Below, piece by piece: positions 1 through 6,616 of a stretch of DNA of 8,853 bases. The stretch covers positions 1-8,853 of the forward strand of contig JANWVS010000055.1 in the NCBI GenBank assembly GCA_025056835.1, written 5' to 3'. The notes beneath the pieces were generated by a model. The model was not told where the DNA came from. It saw only the letters and a program-made list of their open reading frames with translations, and searched no databases. The position numbers and the translations under genes are program-made. The stretch's first letter is position 1; each line of letters opens with the position of its first letter. Source of the stretch: Gemmataceae bacterium (lineage in GTDB: Bacteria > Planctomycetota > Planctomycetia > Gemmatales > Gemmataceae).

Positions 1-74
1 CTCAGCCGATTAACGAGGTTGTGCGCGACATTGGCGAACTCGTCGAGGTCTTGAGCCGCGCCTTGGCCGATTAG
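1..74 (+). CDS. C-terminal end of an unidentified protein (partial)
   Basis: Reading frame 3 is open from the left edge to a TAG at 72-74 and gives a 23-residue tail ending in SRALAD. The tail is an amphipathic, helix-like stretch with regularly spaced Val/Leu and acidic residues (motif VVRDIGELVEVL), which looks like a genuine protein C-terminus. The other two plus frames stop earlier, at TAA 11-13 and TGA 52-54. The 5' part lies outside the window, so no family or function can be assigned. The alternative is that this is non-coding sequence that happens to be open for 24 codons; high GC makes that possible. Confidence 0.45.
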   Translation, partial: QPINEVVRDIGELVEVLSRALAD

Positions 75-214
75 CCTCGATACTTCCGCGCCTTGGGCGC
101 TGTCGCGCGACCGGTTGCGCTTCGCGAAGTGAAGCGGCGCCAAGCCGTTGCGGCACCGGCTCGTGACGGCCGTTGCGCGGTCGGGATTTGCTTGCCGCCC
201 GCTGCCGTAGTTCC
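75..214. other. Intergenic sequence with no recognisable gene
   Basis: This is the left part of the 208-bp gap before the phosphofructokinase gene. It is GC-rich and carries small repeats only: the 10-bp palindrome CTTCGCGAAG at 120-129, a direct repeat GCCGTTGCG at 144-152 and 169-177, and a weak AGCCG/CGGCT stem at 143-161. None is followed by a T-run, so I do not call a terminator for the upstream gene. I see no convincing -35/-10 promoter. Confidence 0.4.
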
Positions 215-232
215 AATGCTAAGAGTAGCATT
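215..232. repeat. Perfect 7-bp inverted repeat with 4-nt spacer (AATGCTA-AGAG-TAGCATT)
   Basis: The arms 215-221 and 226-232 are exact reverse complements around the 4-nt spacer AGAG. The element is AT-rich in a GC-rich setting and lies 50 bp before the ATG of the phosphofructokinase gene. It could be an operator half-site pair for a dimeric repressor or a small RNA hairpin in the 5' leader. No T-run follows it, so it is not a standard terminator. That the repeat exists is certain; its role is inferred only. Confidence 0.5.
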
Positions 233-240
233 CCACGCCC

Positions 241-256
241 CCACGACGCGTCGTGG
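241..256. repeat. Perfect 16-bp palindrome (CCACGACGCGTCGTGG)
   Basis: Positions 241-248 and 249-256 are exact reverse complements with no spacer. The palindrome starts 8 bp after the preceding inverted repeat and ends 11 bp before the Shine-Dalgarno-like AGGGAGGG of the phosphofructokinase gene. A perfect uninterrupted 16-mer is more typical of a protein-binding site than of an RNA hairpin, because there is no loop. It overlaps an in-frame GTG at 253, another reason to prefer the ATG at 283 as the true start. Regulatory function is inference. Confidence 0.5.
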
Positions 257-267
257 TCTCGGATCTT

Positions 268-275
268 AGGGAGGG
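268..275 (+). promoter_or_regulatory. Ribosome binding site that sets the phosphofructokinase start
   Basis: The purine-rich AGGGAGGG ends 7 nt before the ATG at 283. No comparable site precedes the in-frame GTG at 253, so the ATG is the supported start and the first 10 codons of the longer open frame are untranslated. Confidence 0.7.
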
Positions 276-282
276 AAATCAC

Positions 283-1581
283 ATGGCGCCCATCAAGAAG
301 ATCGGTATGCTCGTTGGCGGCGGACCGGCACCGGGAATCAACGGCGTCATCGCGGCGGTGACGGTCGAGGCCATCAACCAAGGAATCGAGGTGCTGGGGT
401 TTCAGGACGGCTACCGCTGGCTGGTCAAAGGCTTGGAAGAAGCCAAGCGGCATTGCCGGCGCCTGACCGAAGAAGACGTCGTACCGATCTATAACCGGGG
501 CGGCTCCATCCTCGGCACCTCCCGCACCAACCCCGTCAACGAAATCGATACGGTGATCACCGCCTTGCGCGGCTTGGGTGTCGACGCGTTGGTTTCCATC
601 GGCGGTGACGACACGGCGACATCGGCCAGTCGTGTTTTCGTCAGGGCGGGCGGCGCCATTCGCGTGGCCCACGTTCCCAAGACGATCGACAACGACCTGC
701 CCCTGCCGGCGAACACCGTGACTTTCGGCTTTCAGACCGCCCGCCATTACGGCACCCAGATTGTGCAAAACCTCATGGTCGATGCTCAGACGACATCGCG
801 CTGGTATTTGACGGTCAGCATGGGGCGAGCCGCCGGACATTTGGCCTTGGGCATCGGTACCGCCGCCAACGCGACCATCACAATTATTCCCGAGGAATTT
901 CGGAACACCTCGATCCCCTTGCACCATTTGCTCGACATTGTGCTCGGTTCGATCATCAAGTGCAAGGCGCATGGCCTCAATTACGGCGTCGCCGTGCTGG
1001 CGGAAGGACTGATCGAAACCGTCGACAAGAAAGAACTGACCGACATCATGCAGTCGCGCAACGGCCGATACGGCAATTTCTCGGTCGATGCGTTCGGCCA
1101 TCCGCGTTTGGGGGAAATCGAATTCGGCAAGCTGATTCGTGAATTCCTGGTCAAGCGCATGGAACCGTTTCCCATGCTGAAGACGACGTTTATCGACAAA
1201 GACCTCGGCTACGAACTCCGCTGCGCCGACCCGATTCCGTTCGACGTCGAATACACGCGCGACTTGGGCTACGGTGCGGTCAAGTTCCTCCAATCGCCAC
1301 GCGCGCAAGAGGTGGGGGCCATGATCAGCTACGTGCAAGGGGAGTTGAAACCGTTGCCTTTGGAGCTTGATCCCGAGAAAAACCACATGCCGACGCGGAT
1401 CGTCAACATCGACGGCGAAGGCTATGAATGCGCCCGCAAATACATGCGGCGCCTGGAACGCACCGATTTCGAAGACCCCGTTCGCTGTGGCGTGTTAGCG
1501 GATACCGTCAAGATGAACCGCGACGAGTTTCGCCAACGGTTCGGCTATATCGTCGGCCTGAAAGGCGAGGTCGGGCACTGA
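283..1581 (+). CDS. pfp: 6-phosphofructokinase, probably pyrophosphate-dependent (diphosphate--fructose-6-phosphate 1-phosphotransferase)
   Basis: A 432-residue member of the PfkA superfamily. It phosphorylates fructose 6-phosphate to fructose 1,6-bisphosphate in the cytoplasm; PPi-dependent forms do so reversibly and serve glycolysis and gluconeogenesis. The N-terminal phosphate-donor loop GGPAPGIN is at residues 13-20, GGDD at 107-110, the catalytic PKTIDND at 132-138 (D136 aligns with the catalytic Asp127 of E. coli PfkA), MGR at 180-182 and PEE at 203-205. In ATP enzymes such as E. coli PfkA the positions after GGD and before TIDND are Gly104 and Gly124; here they are D110 and K133, the established signature of PPi-dependent enzymes. 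There is no signal peptide. The ATG at 283 is chosen because it has a good ribosome binding site. The gene stands alone between gaps of 208 and 186 bp, so it is probably transcribed on its own. PPi as donor is inferred from two residues; automated annotation may call it ATP-dependent. Confidence 0.93.
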   Translation: MAPIKKIGMLVGGGPAPGINGVIAAVTVEAINQGIEVLGFQDGYRWLVKGLEEAKRHCRRLTEEDVVPIYNRGGSILGTSRTNPVNEIDTVITALRGLGVDALVSIGGDDTATSASRVFVRAGGAIRVAHVPKTIDNDLPLPANTVTFGFQTARHYGTQIVQNLMVDAQTTSRWYLTVSMGRAAGHLALGIGTAANATITIIPEEFRNTSIPLHHLLDIVLGSIIKCKAHGLNYGVAVLAEGLIETVDKKELTDIMQSRNGRYGNFSVDAFGHPRLGEIEFGKLIREFLVKRMEPFPMLKTTFIDKDLGYELRCADPIPFDVEYTRDLGYGAVKFLQSPRAQEVGAMISYVQGELKPLPLELDPEKNHMPTRIVNIDGEGYECARKYMRRLERTDFEDPVRCGVLADTVKMNRDEFRQRFGYIVGLKGEVGH

Positions 1582-1641
1582 GAGAAGGCCAGCCACGGAC
1601 CGGCCCACGGAGCCTGCCCGCGCCGGCGAAAGTTCGTAAAA

Positions 1642-1672
1642 TCTCTTGTGCGGCAAGTCGCGGCGCGAGAGA
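1642..1672 (+). other. RNA stem-loop in the gap between phosphofructokinase and the cytochrome-WD40 gene
   Basis: The arms TCTCTTGTGC (1642-1651) and GCGCGAGAGA (1663-1672) form a 10-bp stem with two G-U pairs and an 11-nt loop. Because of the G-U pairs the fold is good only in plus-strand RNA; on the minus strand they become A-C mismatches. It is flanked by AAAA before and ATACAAAA after, with no U-tract, so it is not a classical terminator for the phosphofructokinase mRNA. It could protect a 3' end or be a leader structure of the next gene. Confidence 0.35.
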
Positions 1673-1676
1673 ATAC

Positions 1677-1753
1677 AAAAGTCCGCCACGAAGTTTCCCG
1701 CCTTGCCGGCGTCTCGGCCGGCGCTTGTGAAGTCCGCCCGACTGACTTTTTTT
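1677..1753 (+). promoter_or_regulatory. Possible leader structure ending in a T7 run just before the cytochrome-WD40 ribosome binding site
   Basis: AAAAGTC at 1677-1683 is complementary to GACTTTT at 1744-1750, within a run of seven T at 1747-1753. Inside this pair lies a compact hairpin GCCGGC-GTCTCG-GCCGGC (1705-1722). The sequence AAGTCCGCC also occurs twice (1679-1687 and 1730-1738), so alternative pairings are possible. The T-run ends only 2 nt before the ribosome binding site, which would suit an attenuator-like leader, but the long-range stem encloses about 60 nt and may not form. Low confidence. Confidence 0.25.
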
Positions 1754-1755
1754 CA

Positions 1756-1760
1756 CGGAG
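1756..1760 (+). promoter_or_regulatory. Ribosome binding site that sets the cytochrome-WD40 start
   Basis: CGGAG ends 7 nt before the ATG at 1768. This ATG opens directly onto a signal peptide, whereas the upstream in-frame extension from 1648 encodes an Arg-rich stretch unlike any leader and overlaps the stem-loop. Confidence 0.6.
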
Positions 1761-1767
1761 CCGCGCG

Positions 1768-3213
1768 ATGTCTCGGTGCTGGGGCTGGCTGTGGAGTGGC
1801 TGTTTGATCGGCTGGTTGTCCGGTGGCGCGGCGGCCCAACAACCCCCGGCCAAGGCCGACGACAACTTGCCGGACAAGGTGAGCTTCTACAAGGACATTC
1901 GCCCAATCTTCCAGCAACACTGCCAAGGCTGTCACCAACCCGCCAAGGCCCAAGGCGGTTACGTCATGACGAGCTTCGCAGAGCTGTTCAAGAAAACCGA
2001 CCGGGATGTGGCCGGAATCGTCCCGGGACAGCCCGAGCGAAGCGCCGTTTATCAGCAGATCACACCGCGCGACGGCAAACCGCCGGCCATGCCGCGCGAC
2101 CGTGACCCCTTATCGCCGCGCGATGTGCTGTTGGTGAAGAGATGGATCGAACAAGGTGCTGCCGACGATACGCCGGCCTCGGCCCGGGCGCCCGAAGTTG
2201 ACATGGATCATCCGCCGGTCTACATCCTGCCTCCGGTCATTACCGGCTTGGCGTACAGTCCTTCGGGAGAATATCTCGCGGTTACCGGCTATCACGAGAC
2301 CTTGTTGCACAGAATTGATGACAAAGGCCAGACTTTGGTCGCGCGACTCGTCGGCCTCGCCGAGCGGGTTCAATCCGTGGCCTTCTCGCCCGACGGCAAG
2401 TGGCTCGCCGCTGTCGGCGGTAGTCCCGGCCGCTTCGGCGAAGTCCAATTGTGGGACGTTGCCAAAAAGCGGCTCAAGTACTCCTTGACCGTTACGTTCG
2501 ACACCCTCTACGGTGCCAGTTGGTCGCCGGACGGTAAACTGCTCGCCTTCGGGGGCGGCGACAACTCCGTTCGGGCGATCGACGTCGATAGCGGTAAACA
2601 AGTGCTCTTCCAGGGTGCTCACAATGATTGGGTCTTCGGCACGGTCTTTTCCACTAAAGGAACCCATTTGGTGTCGGTCAGCCGCGACCGCTCGATGAAA
2701 CTCACGGAGGTCGCCACCGCCCGCCTGGAAGACAACATCACCAGCATTACTCCTGGGGCCTTGAAGGGAGGGTTGCAAAGCGTCGACCGGCATCCCACGA
2801 AGGATGAATTGGTCATCGGCGGCGCTGATGGCGTTCCTAAAACGTATCAGATGTACCGCACGAAAGCGCGCATGATCGGCGATGATTTCAATTTGATCCG
2901 AACCTTCCCGGCCATGGCGGGGCGCATTTTTGCGGTCAAATACAGCCCCGACGGCAACCGCATTGCCGCGGGCAGCAGCCACGACGGCAAGGGCGAGGTT
3001 CGTATTTTCCAGGCGGCCGACGCCAAGCTCGTGGCCACCCTCGAAGGCGAACGGGGACCCGTTTATGCGCTGGCGTTTCGACCGGACGGTAAGATGATCG
3101 CCTCAGCCGGTTTCGATGGCGTGGTCCGGATTAACGATCCCAACGACGGCAAGCTCATGCGCGAGTTCGTGCCCGTGCCGCTCGCCAGTGCCATCAAGAC
3201 GACGAGCAAGTAA
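1768..3213 (+). CDS. Exported planctomycete cytochrome c domain (PSCyt1-like) fused to a seven-blade WD40 propeller
   Basis: A 481-residue exported protein. Residues 1-23 form a Trp/Leu-rich signal peptide ending AAA before QQPP. A cytochrome c-type domain follows (about 38-133), with a haem-attachment CQGCH at 52-56 (nucleotides 1921-1935), a possible axial ligand M108 and the closing helix VKRWIEQGA. From about residue 154 to 468 I count seven WD40-type repeats, each with a core such as FSPDGKWLA or FRPDGKMIA (near 160, 203, 250, 293, 340, 390 and 434), enough for a complete seven-bladed propeller. PSCyt1-WD40 fusions are known from Planctomycetota; haem binding by this domain family is predicted and its role in the cell is not established. 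It lies 42 bp upstream of the DUF1549/DUF1553 gene on the same strand, so the two are probably co-transcribed and may form a complex. The propeller would be the protein-interaction part. Confidence 0.9.
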   Translation: MSRCWGWLWSGCLIGWLSGGAAAQQPPAKADDNLPDKVSFYKDIRPIFQQHCQGCHQPAKAQGGYVMTSFAELFKKTDRDVAGIVPGQPERSAVYQQITPRDGKPPAMPRDRDPLSPRDVLLVKRWIEQGAADDTPASARAPEVDMDHPPVYILPPVITGLAYSPSGEYLAVTGYHETLLHRIDDKGQTLVARLVGLAERVQSVAFSPDGKWLAAVGGSPGRFGEVQLWDVAKKRLKYSLTVTFDTLYGASWSPDGKLLAFGGGDNSVRAIDVDSGKQVLFQGAHNDWVFGTVFSTKGTHLVSVSRDRSMKLTEVATARLEDNITSITPGALKGGLQSVDRHPTKDELVIGGADGVPKTYQMYRTKARMIGDDFNLIRTFPAMAGRIFAVKYSPDGNRIAAGSSHDGKGEVRIFQAADAKLVATLEGERGPVYALAFRPDGKMIASAGFDGVVRINDPNDGKLMREFVPVPLASAIKTTSK

Positions 3214-3255
3214 GTTACGGATCGGATTCAACCCAGACAGCTAGGAACCAAGACG

Positions 3256-6200
3256 ATGAAACGCTTTTGGCTCTCGCTTGTACCATTCATCTCGTTCGCG
3301 CTGCCCGTGTCGGCCCAGGGGCCGGCGGAGGAAAAACTGCCGCCAGGGGCCAAACTCCGTGCCGTCGAGGTGCGGCCGGAACGCATTGTTCTTCAGCATC
3401 CCTTCGACTATCGCCAAGTGCTCATCACTGGGGTGCTGGAGAATGGCGACCGCGTTGACCTGACGCGCTTGGCTCGCTGGAAGGTCCCAGACCACCTGGT
3501 GCAAGTCTCGCCGCGCGGTCAAGTCCGGCCGAAGGGCGACGGCACCGGCGCTCTGGAGTTCACCGTTTTCGAGAAGTCGGGCGGCATACCCGTCGAAGTG
3601 AAGGGCCAGAAGGAGAAGTACACCGTCAGCTTCGTTCGCGATGTGATGCCGGTCCTTTCCAAATTAGGTTGCAACGCCGGCACGTGCCACGGAGCAGCCC
3701 AAGGGAAAAACGGTTTTCAACTCTCCCTGCGCGGCTATGACCCGTTGTTTGACCACCGCGCGTTGATCGACGACATTGCCGGCCGTCGCTTCAATCGCGC
3801 GGCGCCCGAACGAAGTCTCATGCTGATGAAGCCCGTGGGCGCGGTTCCCCACGTCGGCGGAGTGCTGATGCAGCCGGGCGAGCCGTATTATGAGTTGCTC
3901 AAGCTCTGGATTGCCGAAGGCGTCACCCTGGATCTGCACGCACCGCGAGTAACCCGCATCGAGGTCTTTCCGCCGAGCATTGTCATTCCGCTGCCCGGCA
4001 TGAAGCAGCAATACACCGTCTGGGCGACCTACAGCGACGGCAGCCAGCGCGACGTCACTGCCGAGGCGTTCTTGCAAAGCAGCAACACCGAAGTAGCCAC
4101 CGTGGACGGGCAGGGCCTCGCAACCGCCGTCCGACGCGGCGAAACCGCCCTGTTGGCCCGCTACGAAGGAAACTATGCGGCCGCTACTTTGATCATTATG
4201 GGAGATCGCACCGGCTTTGTATGGAACCATCCGCCGACGCACAACTGGATCGATGAGTTGGTCTACGAAAAACTGCAAAGCATCAAGGTACTGCCGAGCG
4301 ATTTGTGCAGCGACACCGACTTTCTCCGGCGCATTTATCTCGACCTGACGGGGCTGCCGCCGGAACCGGAGGCGGTGCGAGCCTTCCTGGCCGATGCCCG
4401 GCCCAGTCGCGTGAAACGCGAGGAGTTAATCGACAAATTGGTGGGAAGCGCCGATTACGTCGAACACTGGACCAACAAGTGGGCCGACTTGCTGCAAGTC
4501 AATCGGAAATTCCTCGGGGTAGCCGGCGCACAAGCCTTCCGCGATTACATCAAGAATGCCATCGCCAAGAACGTGCCCTATGACCAATTCTGCTATCAAT
4601 TGCTGACGGCGTCGGGTTCCAACATGGAAAATCCCGCGGCCGCGTACTTCAAAATTCTCCGCGATCCCGAGGCGGCGATGGAAAACACCACGCATCTCTT
4701 CCTCGCCGTACGCTTCAATTGCAACAAGTGCCACGACCATCCGTTTGAGCGCTGGACGCAGAATCAATACTACAGCCTCGCCAATTACTTCGCTCAGGTC
4801 GCTCGCACGGAGGATCCCAAGTACAAAGGCCAACGGACGGAGGCCACGGCCGTGCGACCGGCGCTGCCGCTGGTGGAAATCATCAAAGACACCAATTCGG
4901 GCGACATCAAGAACGAACGCACCGGTCAGACAGCGATCGTGTCGTTTCCGTTCACCCATGCCGGCATGCCGAAGTCCGAAGGCACCCGGCGCGAACAACT
5001 GGCCAAGTGGCTCACCGCCAAGGAAAATCCGTACTTTGCCAAGAGCTATGTCAACCGTCTCTGGAGTTATCTCTTCGGTGTCGGTTTAATCGAGCCGATC
5101 GATGACATCCGGGCCGGCAATCCGCCGAGCAATCCGAAGCTGCTCGACCGCCTCACCCAGGAATTTATCGAATCGGGCTTCGACGTGCAGCACATGGTGA
5201 AATTGATATGCAAATCGCGGACGTACCAGCATTCCTACGCCACGAACCGATGGAATGCCGACGACGAAGTCAACTACTCGCACGCCTTGGCTCGTCGGCT
5301 GCCGGCCGAGGTCTTGTACGACACCATCCATCGCGCCGCCGGATCCCTGTCGCGTCTGCCGGGCTTGCCGCCGGGCGCACGGGCCGCCCAGGCCTTGGAT
5401 GCCAACGTGGTCGCTCCGGGCGGCTTTTTCGAACTCTTCGGCCGACCGCCCCGCGAGAGCGCCTGCGAGTGCGAACGTTCCAACAACATCTTGCTGGGGC
5501 CTGTCCTGAGTCTCGTCACCGGGCCGGTCTTGGCCGAGGCCTTGCGCGATCCGAATAATCGGATCAACAAAATTGCCGCGGCGGCGACGGACGACGCCAA
5601 GGCCGTCGAAGAGATCTATCTGGCCCTGCTGTCCCGTCTGCCGACGAAAGAAGAAACCGCGATCGGCATCGAGGCGCTCCGAGGCAACGAAGCCGAACAT
5701 GCCAAACTCGTCGCCGAGCGGCAACGGCGGGAGGCGGAGTTGGCGGCCTACGAAAAGCGGCTGCCGCAACTCCAAGCGGCCTGGGAAGCCAACGTCGTGC
5801 GCACGCCGACGTGGACAGTTCTCGAACCCTTGGAAATGAAATCGAGCGCCGGGGCCGTGTTCACAAAGCTGCCCGATCGTTCGATCCTTGTCTCGGGAAC
5901 ACTGACGACGCCCGAGACCTACACCCTCAAGTTTCGCACCGATTTGGTGGGCATCACGGGCTTCCGCCTCGAGGTCTTGGCCGACGACAAGCTCCCAGCT
6001 AAGGGGCCCGGCCGCGCGTCCAACGGCAACTTCGTGCTCGGCGAATTCCAAGTCACCTACGCCAAGGACGACAACGACAAACCCAAACGCCTGCAACTGA
6101 CTCGGCCACAGGCGACCTTTTCCCAAGAAGGGTTCAACGTCAGCAATCTCATTGACAACAATCCCGACAGCGGTTGGGCGATCGCCCCTCAGTTCGGCAA

Positions 6201-6585
6201 GAACCAGACCGTGGTACTGGAAGCCGCCGCCAAGATCGGCTCGAAAGAAGGTACGACGTTGACGATCCATTTAATCCATAAGTTCCCGTCGAAAGACCAC
6301 ACCGTGGGCCGCTTCCGCATCTCGGCGACGACGGTCAAGCCGCCGGTGCTGTTGCAAGGGCAGGCGCCGGAATACATCACGAAGTTGCTCGACATTCCGG
6401 TGGAACAACGTACTCCCGAGCAAAAGGCTCAGGTCACGAATTACTATCGCTCGATCGATCAAGAACTAGCTCGGCTCAGCAGGCAAGTGGCCGACTTCAT
6501 TGTGCCGGCATCGCCGCGAGCGCTCGGGGCGCAAGACCTCGCGTGGGCGCTGATGAACAGCCCTGCCTTCTTGTTCAATCACTAA
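3256..6585 (+). CDS. Exported DUF1549/DUF1553 (PSCyt2-PSD1) protein with two Ig-like domains and a domain insertion
   Basis: A 1109-residue protein. Residues 1-21 are a signal peptide (cleavage near VSAQG). Domains in order: an Ig/BIG2-like beta domain (about 34-118); a cytochrome-like domain (about 124-224) with a spaced motif CNAGTCH at 139-145; a second BIG2-like domain (about 229-315); DUF1549/PSCyt2 (about 330-520) with RRIYLDLTGLPP at 358-369 and CNKCH at 489-493; DUF1553/PSD1 (from about 576) with YVNRLWSYLFGVGL at 598-611 and FELFGRPPRESACECERSNN at 725-744. DUF1553 seems split: its usual final block, here LAWALMNSPAFLFNH, appears only at 1095-1109. Before it lie a charged coiled-coil stretch (about 810-846) and a beta-rich domain (about 850-1028) resembling discoidin/F5-8C-like modules (NLIDNNPDSGWAI at 964-976). 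The start follows AGGA at 3243-3246. The gene follows the cytochrome-WD40 gene by 42 bp. No DUF1501 gene, the frequent partner, is adjacent. The biochemical function of this family is unknown. Confidence 0.92.
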   Translation: MKRFWLSLVPFISFALPVSAQGPAEEKLPPGAKLRAVEVRPERIVLQHPFDYRQVLITGVLENGDRVDLTRLARWKVPDHLVQVSPRGQVRPKGDGTGALEFTVFEKSGGIPVEVKGQKEKYTVSFVRDVMPVLSKLGCNAGTCHGAAQGKNGFQLSLRGYDPLFDHRALIDDIAGRRFNRAAPERSLMLMKPVGAVPHVGGVLMQPGEPYYELLKLWIAEGVTLDLHAPRVTRIEVFPPSIVIPLPGMKQQYTVWATYSDGSQRDVTAEAFLQSSNTEVATVDGQGLATAVRRGETALLARYEGNYAAATLIIMGDRTGFVWNHPPTHNWIDELVYEKLQSIKVLPSDLCSDTDFLRRIYLDLTGLPPEPEAVRAFLADARPSRVKREELIDKLVGSADYVEHWTNKWADLLQVNRKFLGVAGAQAFRDYIKNAIAKNVPYDQFCYQLLTASGSNMENPAAAYFKILRDPEAAMENTTHLFLAVRFNCNKCHDHPFERWTQNQYYSLANYFAQVARTEDPKYKGQRTEATAVRPALPLVEIIKDTNSGDIKNERTGQTAIVSFPFTHAGMPKSEGTRREQLAKWLTAKENPYFAKSYVNRLWSYLFGVGLIEPIDDIRAGNPPSNPKLLDRLTQEFIESGFDVQHMVKLICKSRTYQHSYATNRWNADDEVNYSHALARRLPAEVLYDTIHRAAGSLSRLPGLPPGARAAQALDANVVAPGGFFELFGRPPRESACECERSNNILLGPVLSLVTGPVLAEALRDPNNRINKIAAAATDDAKAVEEIYLALLSRLPTKEETAIGIEALRGNEAEHAKLVAERQRREAELAAYEKRLPQLQAAWEANVVRTPTWTVLEPLEMKSSAGAVFTKLPDRSILVSGTLTTPETYTLKFRTDLVGITGFRLEVLADDKLPAKGPGRASNGNFVLGEFQVTYAKDDNDKPKRLQLTRPQATFSQEGFNVSNLIDNNPDSGWAIAPQFGKNQTVVLEAAAKIGSKEGTTLTIHLIHKFPSKDHTVGRFRISATTVKPPVLLQGQAPEYITKLLDIPVEQRTPEQKAQVTNYYRSIDQELARLSRQVADFIVPASPRALGAQDLAWALMNSPAFLFNH

Positions 6586-6589
6586 GTCG

Positions 6590-6611
6590 CTCTGGGTGCG
6601 TCAGCCCCGAG
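6590..6611. terminator. Possible short stem-loop between convergent genes
   Basis: CTCTGGG (6590-6596) and CCCCGAG (6605-6611) can pair as a 7-bp stem with one T-C mismatch and an 8-nt loop. It sits wholly inside the 31-bp gap between two convergent stop codons, where a two-way terminator would be expected. There is no T-run on either side, so intrinsic termination would be weak. Confidence 0.25.
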
Positions 6612-6616
6612 GTCCG

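Noticed and set aside
10..1386. Long minus-strand open frame (458 codons) opposite the phosphofructokinase gene
   Set aside because: It is antisense to a clearly recognised enzyme, its translation is rich in Arg/Gly/Asp/Gln with no family motif, and it has no supporting ribosome binding site. Long antisense frames are expected in high-GC genes with strong codon bias.
1646..1674. Possible promoter TTGTGC / GAGAAT with 17-bp spacing upstream of the cytochrome-WD40 gene
   Set aside because: It matches only about 3 of 6 and 4 of 6 consensus bases and overlaps the stem-loop; this is too weak to report in a genome whose promoter consensus is unknown.
1779..1803. Lipoprotein signal (cysteine at residue 12 of the cytochrome-WD40 protein)
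   Set aside because: The residues before the Cys (W-S-G) do not fit a lipobox and the Cys comes too early; an ordinary signal peptide ending AAA fits better.
2110..2982. Minus-strand open frame opposite the cytochrome-WD40 gene
   Set aside because: The opposite strand holds seven recognisable WD40 repeats; this translation shows no domain.
5086..6270. Minus-strand open frame of 394 codons opposite the DUF1553 gene
   Set aside because: It is antisense to conserved DUF1553 blocks, and its composition (Arg/Gly/Gln-rich, no motif) is that of a shadow frame.
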